The notes beneath the pieces were generated by a model, which made no database searches, had not been told where the DNA came from, and saw only the letters and a list, made by a program, of their open reading frames with translations. A stretch of DNA of 11,244 nucleotides, taken from the NCBI GenBank assembly GCA_946480605.1, contig CAMLKW010000150.1, positions 1 to 11,244 of the forward strand. The letters run 5' to 3'. Positions within the stretch are counted from its first letter, which is position 1; each line of letters opens with the position of its first letter. Below, piece by piece: positions 1 to 8,460 of this stretch. This DNA is from an uncultured Roseateles sp. Lineage in GTDB: Bacteria; Pseudomonadota; Gammaproteobacteria; Burkholderiales; Burkholderiaceae. The position numbers and the translations under genes are program-made.

Positions 1-1167
1 GGCGGTGGACTTCATCGACACGCCCAGGCCAGCGATGACGTTGGTGCCGTGGCCGGTGGTGGAGGCCTGCGCCACGTGCTGCACGGGGTGGTACTGGGTG
101 CCGGTGTAGTACTCGGTGATCCAGACCATCGCGGCCGTCAGCACCAGGCCCACCGTGCAGGCGCCGAACAGCGCCATCGCGCCGGCGGTCTTGCCATCGG
201 CCAGCTGCACCTCGCCGGGGAACATGGCCTTGGTGACGAAGAAGAACGCGCCCAGGCTCAGCACGCCGGCCACGATCAGGCCCTTGTACAGCGCCGGCAT
301 CACGTTCTTCATGCCATCGCTGGCCTTGACGAAGTAGCAGCCGATGATGGAGGCGATGATGGACACGCCGCCGAGCGCCAGCGGGTAGATGACGCCGGCC
401 GCCGCTGAGGTGCCGGTCACCATCAGCGCGCCCAGCGCCATCGCGGCGATCAGCGTCACCGCGTAGGTCTCGAACAGGTCGGCGGCCATGCCGGCGCAGT
501 CGCCGACGTTGTCGCCCACGTTGTCGGCGATCACCGCCGGGTTGCGCGGGTCGTCCTCAGGGATGCCGGCCTCGACCTTGCCCACCAGGTCGGCGCCCAC
601 GTCGGCGCCCTTGGTGAAGATGCCGCCGCCCAGGCGGGCGAAGATGGAGATCAGCGACGAACCGAAGGCCAGGCCCAGCATGGGCTTGAGCGCGGCGCTG
701 TCATGCCCGCCGCCGATGGCGAGGTAGAAGCCGCCCACGCCCAGCAGGCCCAGGCCCACGACCAGCATGCCGGTGATGGCGCCGCCCTTGAAGGCGACGT
801 CCAGCGCCGGGCCTATGCCCTTGGTGGCGGCCTGCGCGGTGCGCACGTTGGCGCGCACCGAGATGTTCATGCCGATGAAGCCGCAGATGCCCGACAGCAC
901 CGCGCCGAGCACGAAGCCGACGGCCGTCGTCAGGCCCAGGCCCGGCACCACCGCAATCGCAATCGCCAGCACGACGCCGACGAGGGCGATGGTGCGGTAC
1001 TGCCGGCCCAGGTAGGCGGCGGCACCCTGCTGGATCGCCGTGGCGATCTCCTGCATGCGGGCATTGCCCGCGTCCTGGCTCAGGATCCAGCTGCGCTGGA
1101 TGAAGCCATAAATAACGGCCGCGAGGCCACAAGCCAGCGCGAAATACAGCGCCATCTCCGTCGACAT
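1..1167 (-). CDS. hppA: Membrane-bound proton-translocating pyrophosphatase, N-terminal part (runs off left edge)
   Basis: Integral inner-membrane ion pump that hydrolyses PPi to two phosphates and moves H+ (or Na+ in some relatives) across the membrane. The first 389 codons are present; the family is usually about 670-720 residues, so the C-terminal half is missing. The protein starts with a hydrophobic helix and alternates hydrophobic segments with cytoplasmic loops. Residues about 189-236 carry the family hallmark: [13 protein letters not shown], then an EDDPRNP stretch, then [21 protein letters not shown], whose Asp and Lys residues bind Mg-PPi. The ATG at 1167 has GAGGAG eight bases upstream, which fixes the start. 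The residue that separates K+-dependent from K+-independent enzymes (GNTTAA versus GNTTKA) lies beyond the edge, so subtype and ion specificity cannot be called. It diverges from the soluble pyrophosphatase gene. Confidence 0.96.
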   Translation of the reverse strand, partial: MSTEMALYFALACGLAAVIYGFIQRSWILSQDAGNARMQEIATAIQQGAAAYLGRQYRTIALVGVVLAIAIAVVPGLGLTTAVGFVLGAVLSGICGFIGMNISVRANVRTAQAATKGIGPALDVAFKGGAITGMLVVGLGLLGVGGFYLAIGGGHDSAALKPMLGLAFGSSLISIFARLGGGIFTKGADVGADLVGKVEAGIPEDDPRNPAVIADNVGDNVGDCAGMAADLFETYAVTLIAAMALGALMVTGTSAAAGVIYPLALGGVSIIASIIGCYFVKASDGMKNVMPALYKGLIVAGVLSLGAFFFVTKAMFPGEVQLADGKTAGAMALFGACTVGLVLTAAMVWITEYYTGTQYHPVQHVAQASTTGHGTNVIAGLGVSMKSTA

Positions 1168-1314
1168 GTATGCGTCTCCTCAGGTGCGTGTGAACCGGTT
1201 ACTTCCCGGTACGGGGAATGTGCGGCGGAGCTTAAGTGCGGGCCTTGTGGCGTAAGGGGAGCGTTTACCCATAAAACTAGAATGCGGGTTTTCCTTGACC
1301 CCTAGAAGACGACC
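1168..1314. promoter_or_regulatory. Divergent hppA/ppa intergenic region
   Basis: These 147 bp must hold the promoters of both divergent pyrophosphatase genes. A TAGAAT hexamer at 1278-1283 matches five of six bases of a sigma-70 -10 box and would start ppa transcription about 25 nt before its ATG, but no convincing -35 box lies 16-18 bp upstream. An 8-bp perfect palindrome, AACCGGTT, sits at 1192-1199, close to the hppA start. The hppA ribosome-binding site GAGGAG is at the left end. Before ppa only a weak AGAAG is visible. Promoter positions are inference. Confidence 0.3.
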
Positions 1315-1845
1315 ATGAGCCTGCACAACGTGTCCCCCGGCGCCAAGGCGCCCGACGAGTTCAACGTCATCATCGAGATCCCGATGAATGCCGACCCGAT
1401 CAAGTACGAGGTCGACAAGGACAGCGGCGCGCTGTTCGTGGATCGCTTCCTGACCACGCCGATGTATTACCCGTGCAACTACGGCTACATCCCCAAGACG
1501 CTGGCCGACGACGGTGACCCGGTGGACGTGCTGGTCATCACCCCGTTCGCGCTGACGCCTGGCGTCGTCGTGACCTGCCGGCCTCTCGGCGTGTTGATGA
1601 TGGACGACGAAGCCGGCGGCGACGCCAAGCTGCTGGCCGTGCCGACCAACAAGATCCTGCCCATGTACAGCCACTGGGAAAAGATCGAGGACGTGAACCA
1701 GATGCGCCTGAAGGCCATCCAGCATTTCTTCGAGCACTACAAGGATCTGGAGCCGAACAAGTGGGTCAAGGTCAAGGGCTGGGAAGGCCCCGAGGCCGCC
1801 AAGAAGGAGATCACCGACGGCATGGCGAACTACGCCAAGGCCTGA
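1315..1845 (+). CDS. ppa: Inorganic pyrophosphatase, soluble family I
   Basis: Cytosolic Mg2+-dependent enzyme hydrolysing PPi to 2 Pi, which pulls nucleic acid, protein and NAD synthesis forward. It is 176 aa, close to the E. coli enzyme. The PROSITE-type signature DGDPVDV is at residues 66-72, with D66, D68 and D71 as metal ligands. Other active-site residues are present: E21, K30, E32, R44, Y52, Y56, D98, D103 and K105, consistently one position later than in E. coli numbering. Nothing appears truncated. The gene is monocistronic: hppA diverges upstream, and the next gene is convergent with its stop codon directly abutting this one. A strong hairpin 18 nt after the stop (1864-1891) is its likely terminator. 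The start has only a weak Shine-Dalgarno sequence, but homologues begin similarly. Confidence 0.98.
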   Translation: MSLHNVSPGAKAPDEFNVIIEIPMNADPIKYEVDKDSGALFVDRFLTTPMYYPCNYGYIPKTLADDGDPVDVLVITPFALTPGVVVTCRPLGVLMMDDEAGGDAKLLAVPTNKILPMYSHWEKIEDVNQMRLKAIQHFFEHYKDLEPNKWVKVKGWEGPEAAKKEITDGMANYAKA

Positions 1846-3024
1846 TCAGGTTTCTTGCCCCTCAAAAGACGCCGCCTTCGCGGCGTCTTTTGCTTTGTAG
1901 GGGCCATGTTCGTTGAGCTCGCTGAGATAGCCCGTCATGGCCTCGCCCTCGCGGGCGAGGAAGTCGTTGACGGCATCGGCGAACGCCGGGTGCGCCAGCC
2001 AGTGGCTGGATGCCGTTGGCGTGGGCATCAGCCCGCGTGCCATCTTGTGCTCGCCCTGAGCGCCGCCCTCGAAACGCTGGTATCCGTTCGCGATGCACCA
2101 GGCCAGCGGCTGGTAATAGCAGGCGTCGAAGTGCAGGTTGGGGATGTGCGCAGTGGCGCCCCAGTAGCGGCCGAAAGCGGCGCGGCGCTCGGGGTCCAGC
2201 GCGATCAGCGATGTGGCCACGCGCTCGCCATCACGCATCGCGGTGAACATCAGCCAGTGCTGCGGCATGTCGCTGGCCATGCGCGCGAAGAAGTCGCGGC
2301 TCAGGTAGGGCGTGCTGTGGTGCGCGCGGTAGGTCTGCTGGTAGCAGCGGTAGAAGTAGTCCCAGTGCTCGGCTGTGATGGCTGCGCCCTCGCGCACCTC
2401 GAACGTCACGCCCGCCTCGCGCACGCGGCGCTGTTCCTGCTGGATCTTCTTGCGCTTGTCGCGCTGCAGCCTGGTCAGGAAGGCGGCGAAGTCCGTGTCT
2501 CCCTCGGACGTCCAGTGGAACTGCACGCCGGACCGCGCGGCACAGCCGGTCGCCGCCAGCGCGGCCTGGTCGGCGTCGTCGCCGAACAGCACGTGCAGCG
2601 ACGAGGCCTGCGTCTCCTTGGCCAGCGCGCGCAACGCCTGCGCCAGCAGCGCCCGCGCCTCATCGTCAATGGCCAGCAGCCGGCTTCCCGGCACCGGCGT
2701 GAACGGCACCGCCACCAGCAGCTTGGGGTAGTAGCTCAGGCCATGGCGGCGGTAGGCATCGGCCCAGGCCCAGTCGAACACGTACTCGCCATAGCTGTGT
2801 GACTTCAGCCAGGCCGGGCAGGCGGCCAGCAGCCGGCCTTCGTCCCAGACGCCCAGGAACATCGGCTGCCAGCGGGTGTGGGCATTGGCCGAGCCCGAGG
2901 CGTGCCGGGCCTGCTGGTACGGGTGGCGCATGACGGGGGTGGGGCGGGGGGAGCCGTCGAGCAGGCGGTTCCAGACGTCGCGGGGCAGGTCTGCGGGTGA
3001 GTCGTGGACACGGAGGAGGGGCAT
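1846..3024 (-). CDS. FemAB/GNAT-like acyltransferase family protein (PF04339, DUF482)
   Basis: A 392-aa cytoplasmic protein of the 'peptidoglycan biosynthesis/recognition' family PF04339, which has the GNAT-like fold of FemAB aminoacyltransferases. The biochemical role of this family is not settled, so no substrate is assigned. The family's most conserved block is at residues about 72-111 (WLKSHSYGEYVFDWAWADAY followed by YYPKLLVAVPFTPV). A second block, FEGGAQGEHKMARG, is at 318-331. Between them is a Lys/Arg-rich segment (RDKRKKIQQEQRR). The conserved domain ends at ELNEHGPYK (residue 377). The last 15 residues, AKDAAKAASFEGQET, are encoded largely by a transcription terminator hairpin and look like an extension. 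The ATG at 3024 is the only good start but lacks a clear Shine-Dalgarno sequence. The gene is divergent from nadE with only 54 bp between starts, and convergent with ppa with no spacer. Confidence 0.9.
   Translation of the reverse strand: MPLLRVHDSPADLPRDVWNRLLDGSPRPTPVMRHPYQQARHASGSANAHTRWQPMFLGVWDEGRLLAACPAWLKSHSYGEYVFDWAWADAYRRHGLSYYPKLLVAVPFTPVPGSRLLAIDDEARALLAQALRALAKETQASSLHVLFGDDADQAALAATGCAARSGVQFHWTSEGDTDFAAFLTRLQRDKRKKIQQEQRRVREAGVTFEVREGAAITAEHWDYFYRCYQQTYRAHHSTPYLSRDFFARMASDMPQHWLMFTAMRDGERVATSLIALDPERRAAFGRYWGATAHIPNLHFDACYYQPLAWCIANGYQRFEGGAQGEHKMARGLMPTPTASSHWLAHPAFADAVNDFLAREGEAMTGYLSELNEHGPYKAKDAAKAASFEGQET
1864..1891. terminator. Bidirectional intrinsic terminator for ppa, inside the acyltransferase coding end
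   Basis: A perfect 12-bp inverted repeat, AAAAGACGCCGC and GCGGCGTCTTTT, encloses a CTTC tetraloop. The GC stem flanked by A4 and T4 is the classic layout of a bidirectional rho-independent terminator. On the plus strand it follows the ppa stop by 18 nt and continues TTTTGCTTTG. On the minus strand it encodes residues 379-387 of the convergent acyltransferase and is followed by 15 nt of coding sequence and then the TGA. Confidence 0.88.
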
Positions 3025-3078
3025 GGCGGCCTATTGGACTGCAGCTGCGACACGCGGCACTAGACTGGGGTTTTGCTG

Positions 3079-5454
<2,376 letters not shown>

Positions 5455-5461
5455 CGATATC

Positions 5462-5500
5462 GCGCTGAGTTCAGCGCAGGTGCTGCCAGACGGCAGCGCC
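5462..5500. terminator. Two adjacent hairpins at the glnB/dgkA convergence (possible terminator without T-tract)
   Basis: Hairpin 1 is GCGCTGA-GT-TCAGCGC (5462-5477), which covers the dgkA stop codon and starts 8 nt after the glnB stop. Hairpin 2 is GGTGCTGCC-AGAC-GGCAGCGCC (5479-5500), a 9-bp stem with one G-T pair. Neither is followed by a T-run on either strand, so intrinsic termination is doubtful. They could block read-through or protect 3' ends. This is the only candidate end signal between the two convergent units. Confidence 0.35.
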
Positions 5501-5848
5501 CCAGATGCCGCCGGCCAGCAGCAGCGACAGCAGCACGGCGGCGCTGGCGATGTCCTTTGAGCGCTTGGACAGATGGTGCAGCTCGAACGACACGCGGTCC
5601 ACGACGGCCTCGATGGCCGAGTTCAGCAGTTCTACGATGAGCACCAGCAGCAGCGACCCGAGCAGCAGCGCGACCTGTACCCAGCCCTGACCCAGCCAGA
5701 AGGCCAGCGGCGTCGCGACGACGACCAGCCAGGTCTCCTGGCGGAAGGCGCTCTCGCCCGTGTAGGCGGCCTTCAGGCCGGCCCAGGAGTAGCCTGCCGC
5801 GTGGATGACGCGATCCAGGCCGGTGCGGCCCTTGTGGGGGTTGCTCAT
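5471..5848 (-). CDS. dgkA: Diacylglycerol kinase, prokaryotic type
   Basis: Small trimeric inner-membrane enzyme phosphorylating diacylglycerol to phosphatidic acid with ATP, recycling lipid released during envelope glycan decoration. It is 125 aa (E. coli 122). The family signature ELLNSAIEAVVD is at 73-84, with E73, N76, E80 and D84 corresponding to the catalytic and metal-binding region. An amphipathic N-terminus (KAAYTGESAFRQE, 26-38) precedes three membrane helices at about 40-56, 57-75 and 100-121. The ATG overlaps the stop of the upstream RDD gene as ATGA, and no Shine-Dalgarno sequence is visible, so translation probably depends on coupling. The same frame is open further upstream to 6025, but that part overlaps the RDD gene and has no DgkA character. 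It is the last gene of the sigma-factor operon. Confidence 0.95.
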   Translation of the reverse strand: MSNPHKGRTGLDRVIHAAGYSWAGLKAAYTGESAFRQETWLVVVATPLAFWLGQGWVQVALLLGSLLLVLIVELLNSAIEAVVDRVSFELHHLSKRSKDIASAAVLLSLLLAGGIWGAAVWQHLR

Positions 5849-6348
5849 GGACGCTGGGGATGTTGGGTGATGACGCGCGAGCCGCTGATGAGGTCGTGCG
5901 GCAATTGTCTCTGCGGGTGCAGGCGCGCCAGCAGCAGATAGGCCAGCACCCAGGTCGTCAGGCCCGCCGCCAGAATGCCGCCGCGCATGCCCAGCGCCCA
6001 CAGGCTGAGGCCCGGCAGCACCCACAGCCAGCTGAACACATAGCGCACCAGCGCGCGGCCCAGGCGCAGCGGCTGGCCGTGCCGGTCCACCACACGCAGG
6101 TGCCAGGTCTTCAGCGCCAGCGTCTGGCCGCTGCGGGTCCAGAAATACAGGAAGTAGGCCGCCGGGACGACGAACGCGAACACATAGCCCGGCAGGCCGA
6201 ACAACGCGTCCTTCTGGCGCGTCAGCACCACGTAGAGGAAGCAGGCGAAGAACAGCACGGCGAACAGCAGCACACCCTCGTAGATGAAGGCTGCGAAGCG
6301 GCGCGCCAGGCCCGCGGGCCGGGCGTCCGTCGGGGCGGGCGTGTTCAT
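5845..6348 (-). CDS. RDD family integral membrane protein
   Basis: A 167-aa inner-membrane protein of the RDD family. Its function is unknown in most cases, although some members have been linked to ion transport. The N-terminal arginine pair and the following helix are seen in ARRFAAFIYEG (15-25), where the usual family Asp is replaced by Glu; I recall this YEG form in betaproteobacterial members. The loop motif SGQTLALKTWHLRVVD is at 73-88, and the C-terminal motif HDLISGSRVI, with the family Asp, is at 151-160. Four hydrophobic segments lie at about 24-42, 53-70, 104-121 and 125-141. It starts in an ATGA overlap with the DUF3106 stop, and its own stop overlaps the dgkA start the same way. 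No Shine-Dalgarno sequence precedes it. Confidence 0.9.
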   Translation of the reverse strand: MNTPAPTDARPAGLARRFAAFIYEGVLLFAVLFFACFLYVVLTRQKDALFGLPGYVFAFVVPAAYFLYFWTRSGQTLALKTWHLRVVDRHGQPLRLGRALVRYVFSWLWVLPGLSLWALGMRGGILAAGLTTWVLAYLLLARLHPQRQLPHDLISGSRVITQHPQRP

Positions 6349-7184
6349 GAACGCGGCGCCGATGCCGCGGGCGCCTTCTTCAGCGGCAGCAGCGTGTGCG
6401 GATCCAGCAGTCCGGGGTCGGCCGGCTTGAGCTGGTCGTCCTTCAGGTGGGGTGGCTGGGTGAGATCACGGGTGATGAGAACCGTGGTAGCGCCGGGCTT
6501 GGCCTGGACCAGGATGCTGGTCACCAGCGCCGGTGCCAGCAGCTTGGGCGGCGCGGCCGCAGCGTCGGATTTGCTCGGCACCACGAGCGGCCGGGCAGCC
6601 CGGGCGGGCGCATCGGCCAGAGCCCGGCGGCGCGCCAGGGCCTTTTCGGCCAGTGCCTTGCGCTCCTCGGCAGGCAGCGCCTGGTAGGCCTCCCAGCGCG
6701 CCTGCCGCTGCTCGGGCGTCAGCTGCCTGGAGACCTGGAAGCTGATGCGCGCGTTCAGCCGCTCTGAGCCGCTCAGCATCGTCCAGTCGCGGATGCGGTC
6801 ATGCACGCGCTTGATTTCCTCGCCGGACATCGTCGCCAGCGTCGGCGTGGCGCTGAGCCACTTGCTGCGTTGCGCATCGGAGATCTCGGGCCAGTCGCGC
6901 TCCAGCGGCGCCAGCAGCGCTTGCTGCTTGGGCGTCAGTTCGCCCCAGGTGGCGGGTGCCACGCTGAGCGCACCGGGCGTGATGGGCTTGGTCAGTGGCC
7001 GCGGCCGGGCGACGGGTGCTGCAGGCTGTGGCTCGGGGGCGGGGGCCTGGCTGGCCGCCAGTTCGGGGGCAGAAGCGGCATCTGCGGCCTGCGCAAAAGC
7101 AGAAAACCCTGCCGCGCCGAGCAGCAGGGCCAGGGAGATTCGGAACAGGGCGGGCAGCGGGATCGCGGCTCGGGTCATTCGCAT
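6345..7184 (-). CDS. Exported DUF3106 domain protein
   Basis: A 279-aa protein of unknown function with a signal peptide. A basic N-terminus (MRMTR) and a hydrophobic core at about 8-30 end in AFA before Q32, a signal peptidase I type site, so it is predicted to be periplasmic. An Ala/Pro-rich linker (36-78) precedes the helical DUF3106 core (80-185). The core repeats a pattern of W, LTPxQ and QRxxW: W80/LTPKQ 83-87, W98, QRSKW 105-109, W134, LTPEQ 155-159, W164. LTxxQ is also the hallmark of Spy/CpxP periplasmic proteins. The tail (189-279) is low complexity and Pro/Ala/Lys-rich. Start choice: ATG 7184 has GGAAGA eight bases upstream. ATG 7202 would overlap DUF3619 by 14 nt, and ATG 7178 is also in frame. 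Confidence 0.85.
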   Translation of the reverse strand: MRMTRAAIPLPALFRISLALLLGAAGFSAFAQAADAASAPELAASQAPAPEPQPAAPVARPRPLTKPITPGALSVAPATWGELTPKQQALLAPLERDWPEISDAQRSKWLSATPTLATMSGEEIKRVHDRIRDWTMLSGSERLNARISFQVSRQLTPEQRQARWEAYQALPAEERKALAEKALARRRALADAPARAARPLVVPSKSDAAAAPPKLLAPALVTSILVQAKPGATTVLITRDLTQPPHLKDDQLKPADPGLLDPHTLLPLKKAPAASAPRS

Positions 7185-7188
7185 CCGG

Positions 7189-7668
7189 TCATTCTTCCGC
7201 ATCTCGCAGGAACTCTGAGAAGCCGGGGTCGGTGAACGCCGCCGGCGGCAGACTGTCGCTGAGCAGCGCGGTGTCCACCTCGGCGGCGGCGGCGATCTGC
7301 TCGTTCTCCTGGCCCATCTGCATGAGCAGCAGACCGGCGATCAACAGCAGCAAGGGCAGGGCGGACACCAGCATGGACCACAGGCTCGCGCCGTCGTTGC
7401 CGGACCCGCTGGGGCCGACCGAGCCGCCGCCGTTGAGCGCCAGCGTACCGCCGATCTGTATCGCCACGGGGCTGGCCGTGCTGGCTGCAGCCGCACGGGC
7501 CTTCGCCGCGCGCGCGAGTGCCTGCTCACGTGCGAAGCGCAGGCGTTCGGACACATCGCGCGGCAGATGGGAGCCTTGCTCAGTCAGCGCGGCAGCCACG
7601 TCCCGCCCGAAACGGGTGACGCGGGCGTCCAGGTCGTCAGCAGGGGCAGAAAAATTCGGCGACTTCAT
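7189..7668 (-). CDS. DUF3619 family single-pass membrane protein (candidate anti-sigma factor)
   Basis: A 159-aa protein of the DUF3619 type, found in Burkholderiales beside this sigma factor. The cytoplasmic N-terminal part (1-60) is charged and helical, with a DLDARVTRFGRDVAAAL segment and an Arg/Ala-rich RLRFAREQALARAAKARA segment. A Gly/Ser-rich stretch (72-95) leads to one membrane helix at about 99-117. The C-terminal about 40 residues are acidic and end in AFTDPGFSEFLRDAEE. By the positive-inside rule the N-terminus is inside and the C-terminus outside. The ATG at 7668 overlaps the sigma-factor stop as ATGA and has AAGGGG eight bases upstream. The frame is open further upstream, to 7725, but only inside the sigma gene. 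An anti-sigma role is inference from coupling and topology; no recognised anti-sigma domain (ZAS zinc finger, RseA-like) is visible. Confidence 0.82.
   Translation of the reverse strand: MKSPNFSAPADDLDARVTRFGRDVAAALTEQGSHLPRDVSERLRFAREQALARAAKARAAAASTASPVAIQIGGTLALNGGGSVGPSGSGNDGASLWSMLVSALPLLLLIAGLLLMQMGQENEQIAAAAEVDTALLSDSLPPAAFTDPGFSEFLRDAEE
7193..7198 (-). promoter_or_regulatory. Ribosome-binding site GGAAGA deciding the DUF3106 start
   Basis: GGAAGA lies within the last codons of the DUF3619 gene, eight bases before ATG 7184 and fourteen before ATG 7178. Neither ATG 7202 nor the out-of-frame ATG 7192 has a comparable site at a usable distance. This supports 7184 as the DUF3106 start. 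Confidence 0.5.
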
Positions 7669-8231
7669 AGCGTGATCCCCTTGGCCTTGAGTGCTTTCGC
7701 CAATGCGTGAACCGCTCGGGAGCAATGCGTCTTGACGCTGCCCTCCGAGCAGCCCATCACGGCAGCAGTCTCGGCTACATCCAGTTCTTCCCAGTAACGC
7801 AGTAGGAAGGCTTCGCGTTGACGCGCGGGCAGTTCCTGCACCTGGGCATCAATCTGCTGCAAGATCTGCGCCCGGCCGACCTCGTCGGCCGCGCTCAGCG
7901 CCCCCATGGCGCCGTCCTGAGTTTCCAGAATCTCCAGCAGGTCGAACTCGCCGTCGGCGTCCGCGCCCTCGAAGTCGGACATGTTGGTCATGACGGCGTT
8001 GCGCGTCTTCTGGCGACGGAAGTAGTCCATCGTCGCGTTGGACAGGATGCGCTGGAACAGCAATGGAAGCTCAGCCGCCGGGCGGTCGAAATAGTTCTCG
8101 GCCAGCTTGATCATGGCGTCCTGCACGATGTCCAGGGCGGCATCGTCGTCGCGGACCAGATAGGCCGTGCGCTTGAACGCTCGGCGATCCACGTTGCGCA
8201 GGAAATCGTTGAGTTCTTTGTCTGTGGCCAA
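7665..8231 (-). CDS. RNA polymerase sigma factor, sigma-70 family, ECF-like
   Basis: A 188-aa group 4 (ECF-type) sigma factor with only regions 2 and 4. Region 2 spans about 15-75 (DIVQDAMIKLAENY 34-47 and LFQRILSNATMDYFRRQK 58-75). An acidic linker (about 85-117) follows. Region 4 is at 134-181, with LPARQREAFLLRYWEELDV and the DNA-binding helix-turn-helix at about 152-171 (ETAAVMGCSEGSVKTHCSRA). The start must be TTG at 8231: the frame has a TAA 30 nt upstream and no ATG between, and the resulting MATDKEL N-terminus is what I remember for homologues. The Shine-Dalgarno sequence is very weak. It heads a five-gene leftward operon and diverges from ilvB. Its target promoters are unknown, and no clear autoregulatory GGAAC-type promoter was found upstream. 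Confidence 0.93.
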   Translation of the reverse strand: MATDKELNDFLRNVDRRAFKRTAYLVRDDDAALDIVQDAMIKLAENYFDRPAAELPLLFQRILSNATMDYFRRQKTRNAVMTNMSDFEGADADGEFDLLEILETQDGAMGALSAADEVGRAQILQQIDAQVQELPARQREAFLLRYWEELDVAETAAVMGCSEGSVKTHCSRAVHALAKALKAKGITL

Positions 8232-8460
8232 GGCTGTCGGCGGTCCAGAGGGCGGCGCGGATTATGGCATTCGTCTCATACGAAGGCTCGCAAGTTTTGC
8301 CCCGGCATAATGCTGCTTCGCACAAAGAAGTATGGTCTCTCAGTGGCCGCCCGACAGGGGCTCCATCTGTTGACCGCGCAGGTTCCAAATCCGTCTCACG
8401 AGGGCGCGAAGAGGGGCACCAAAGGTTTTTCGTTAGAGAAATTCACAGAGGTTCGAAAAA
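8232..8460. promoter_or_regulatory. Divergent sigma-operon / ilvB regulatory region
   Basis: This 229-bp region between divergent units has no supported gene. It contains a palindromic GCATAATGC at 8305-8313 whose CATAAT/ATTAT resembles a -10 box on either strand, and a TTGACC at 8370-8375. Neither has a well-spaced partner element. The ilvB ribosome-binding site AGAGG is at 8447-8451, nine bases before the ATG. It lies in the loop between TTTTTCG (8426-8432) and CGAAAAA (8454-8460). On the minus strand a five-codon ORF (8262-8279, encoding MRRMP) ends 30 nt before the sigma TTG start. No Leu/Val/Ile-rich leader peptide with a stop, of the classical attenuator kind, was found. Confidence 0.4.

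Noticed and set aside
5849..6025. Extended N-terminus of DgkA
   Set aside because: The frame is open to 6025, but this part lies inside the RDD gene in another frame and lacks DgkA similarity. The ATG at 5848 gives the normal 125-aa length.
8370..8398. TTGACC as a -35 box for ilvB
   Set aside because: The hexamers 15-18 bp downstream (around GTCTCA) do not resemble a -10 box, so a promoter call is not supported.
8281..8457. ECF-type GGAACC elements upstream of the sigma gene as an autoregulated promoter
   Set aside because: Minus-strand GGAACC and GAACCT sequences occur, but no TCTGA- or CGTC-like -10 element lies at the required 15-17 bp spacing.
8310..8460. Possible ilv leader peptide starting ATG-CTG-CTT
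   Set aside because: The frame has no stop before 8681 and runs deep into ilvB. Its Leu and Val codons are scattered rather than clustered, and there is no terminator hairpin after it, so it is not a classical attenuator peptide.
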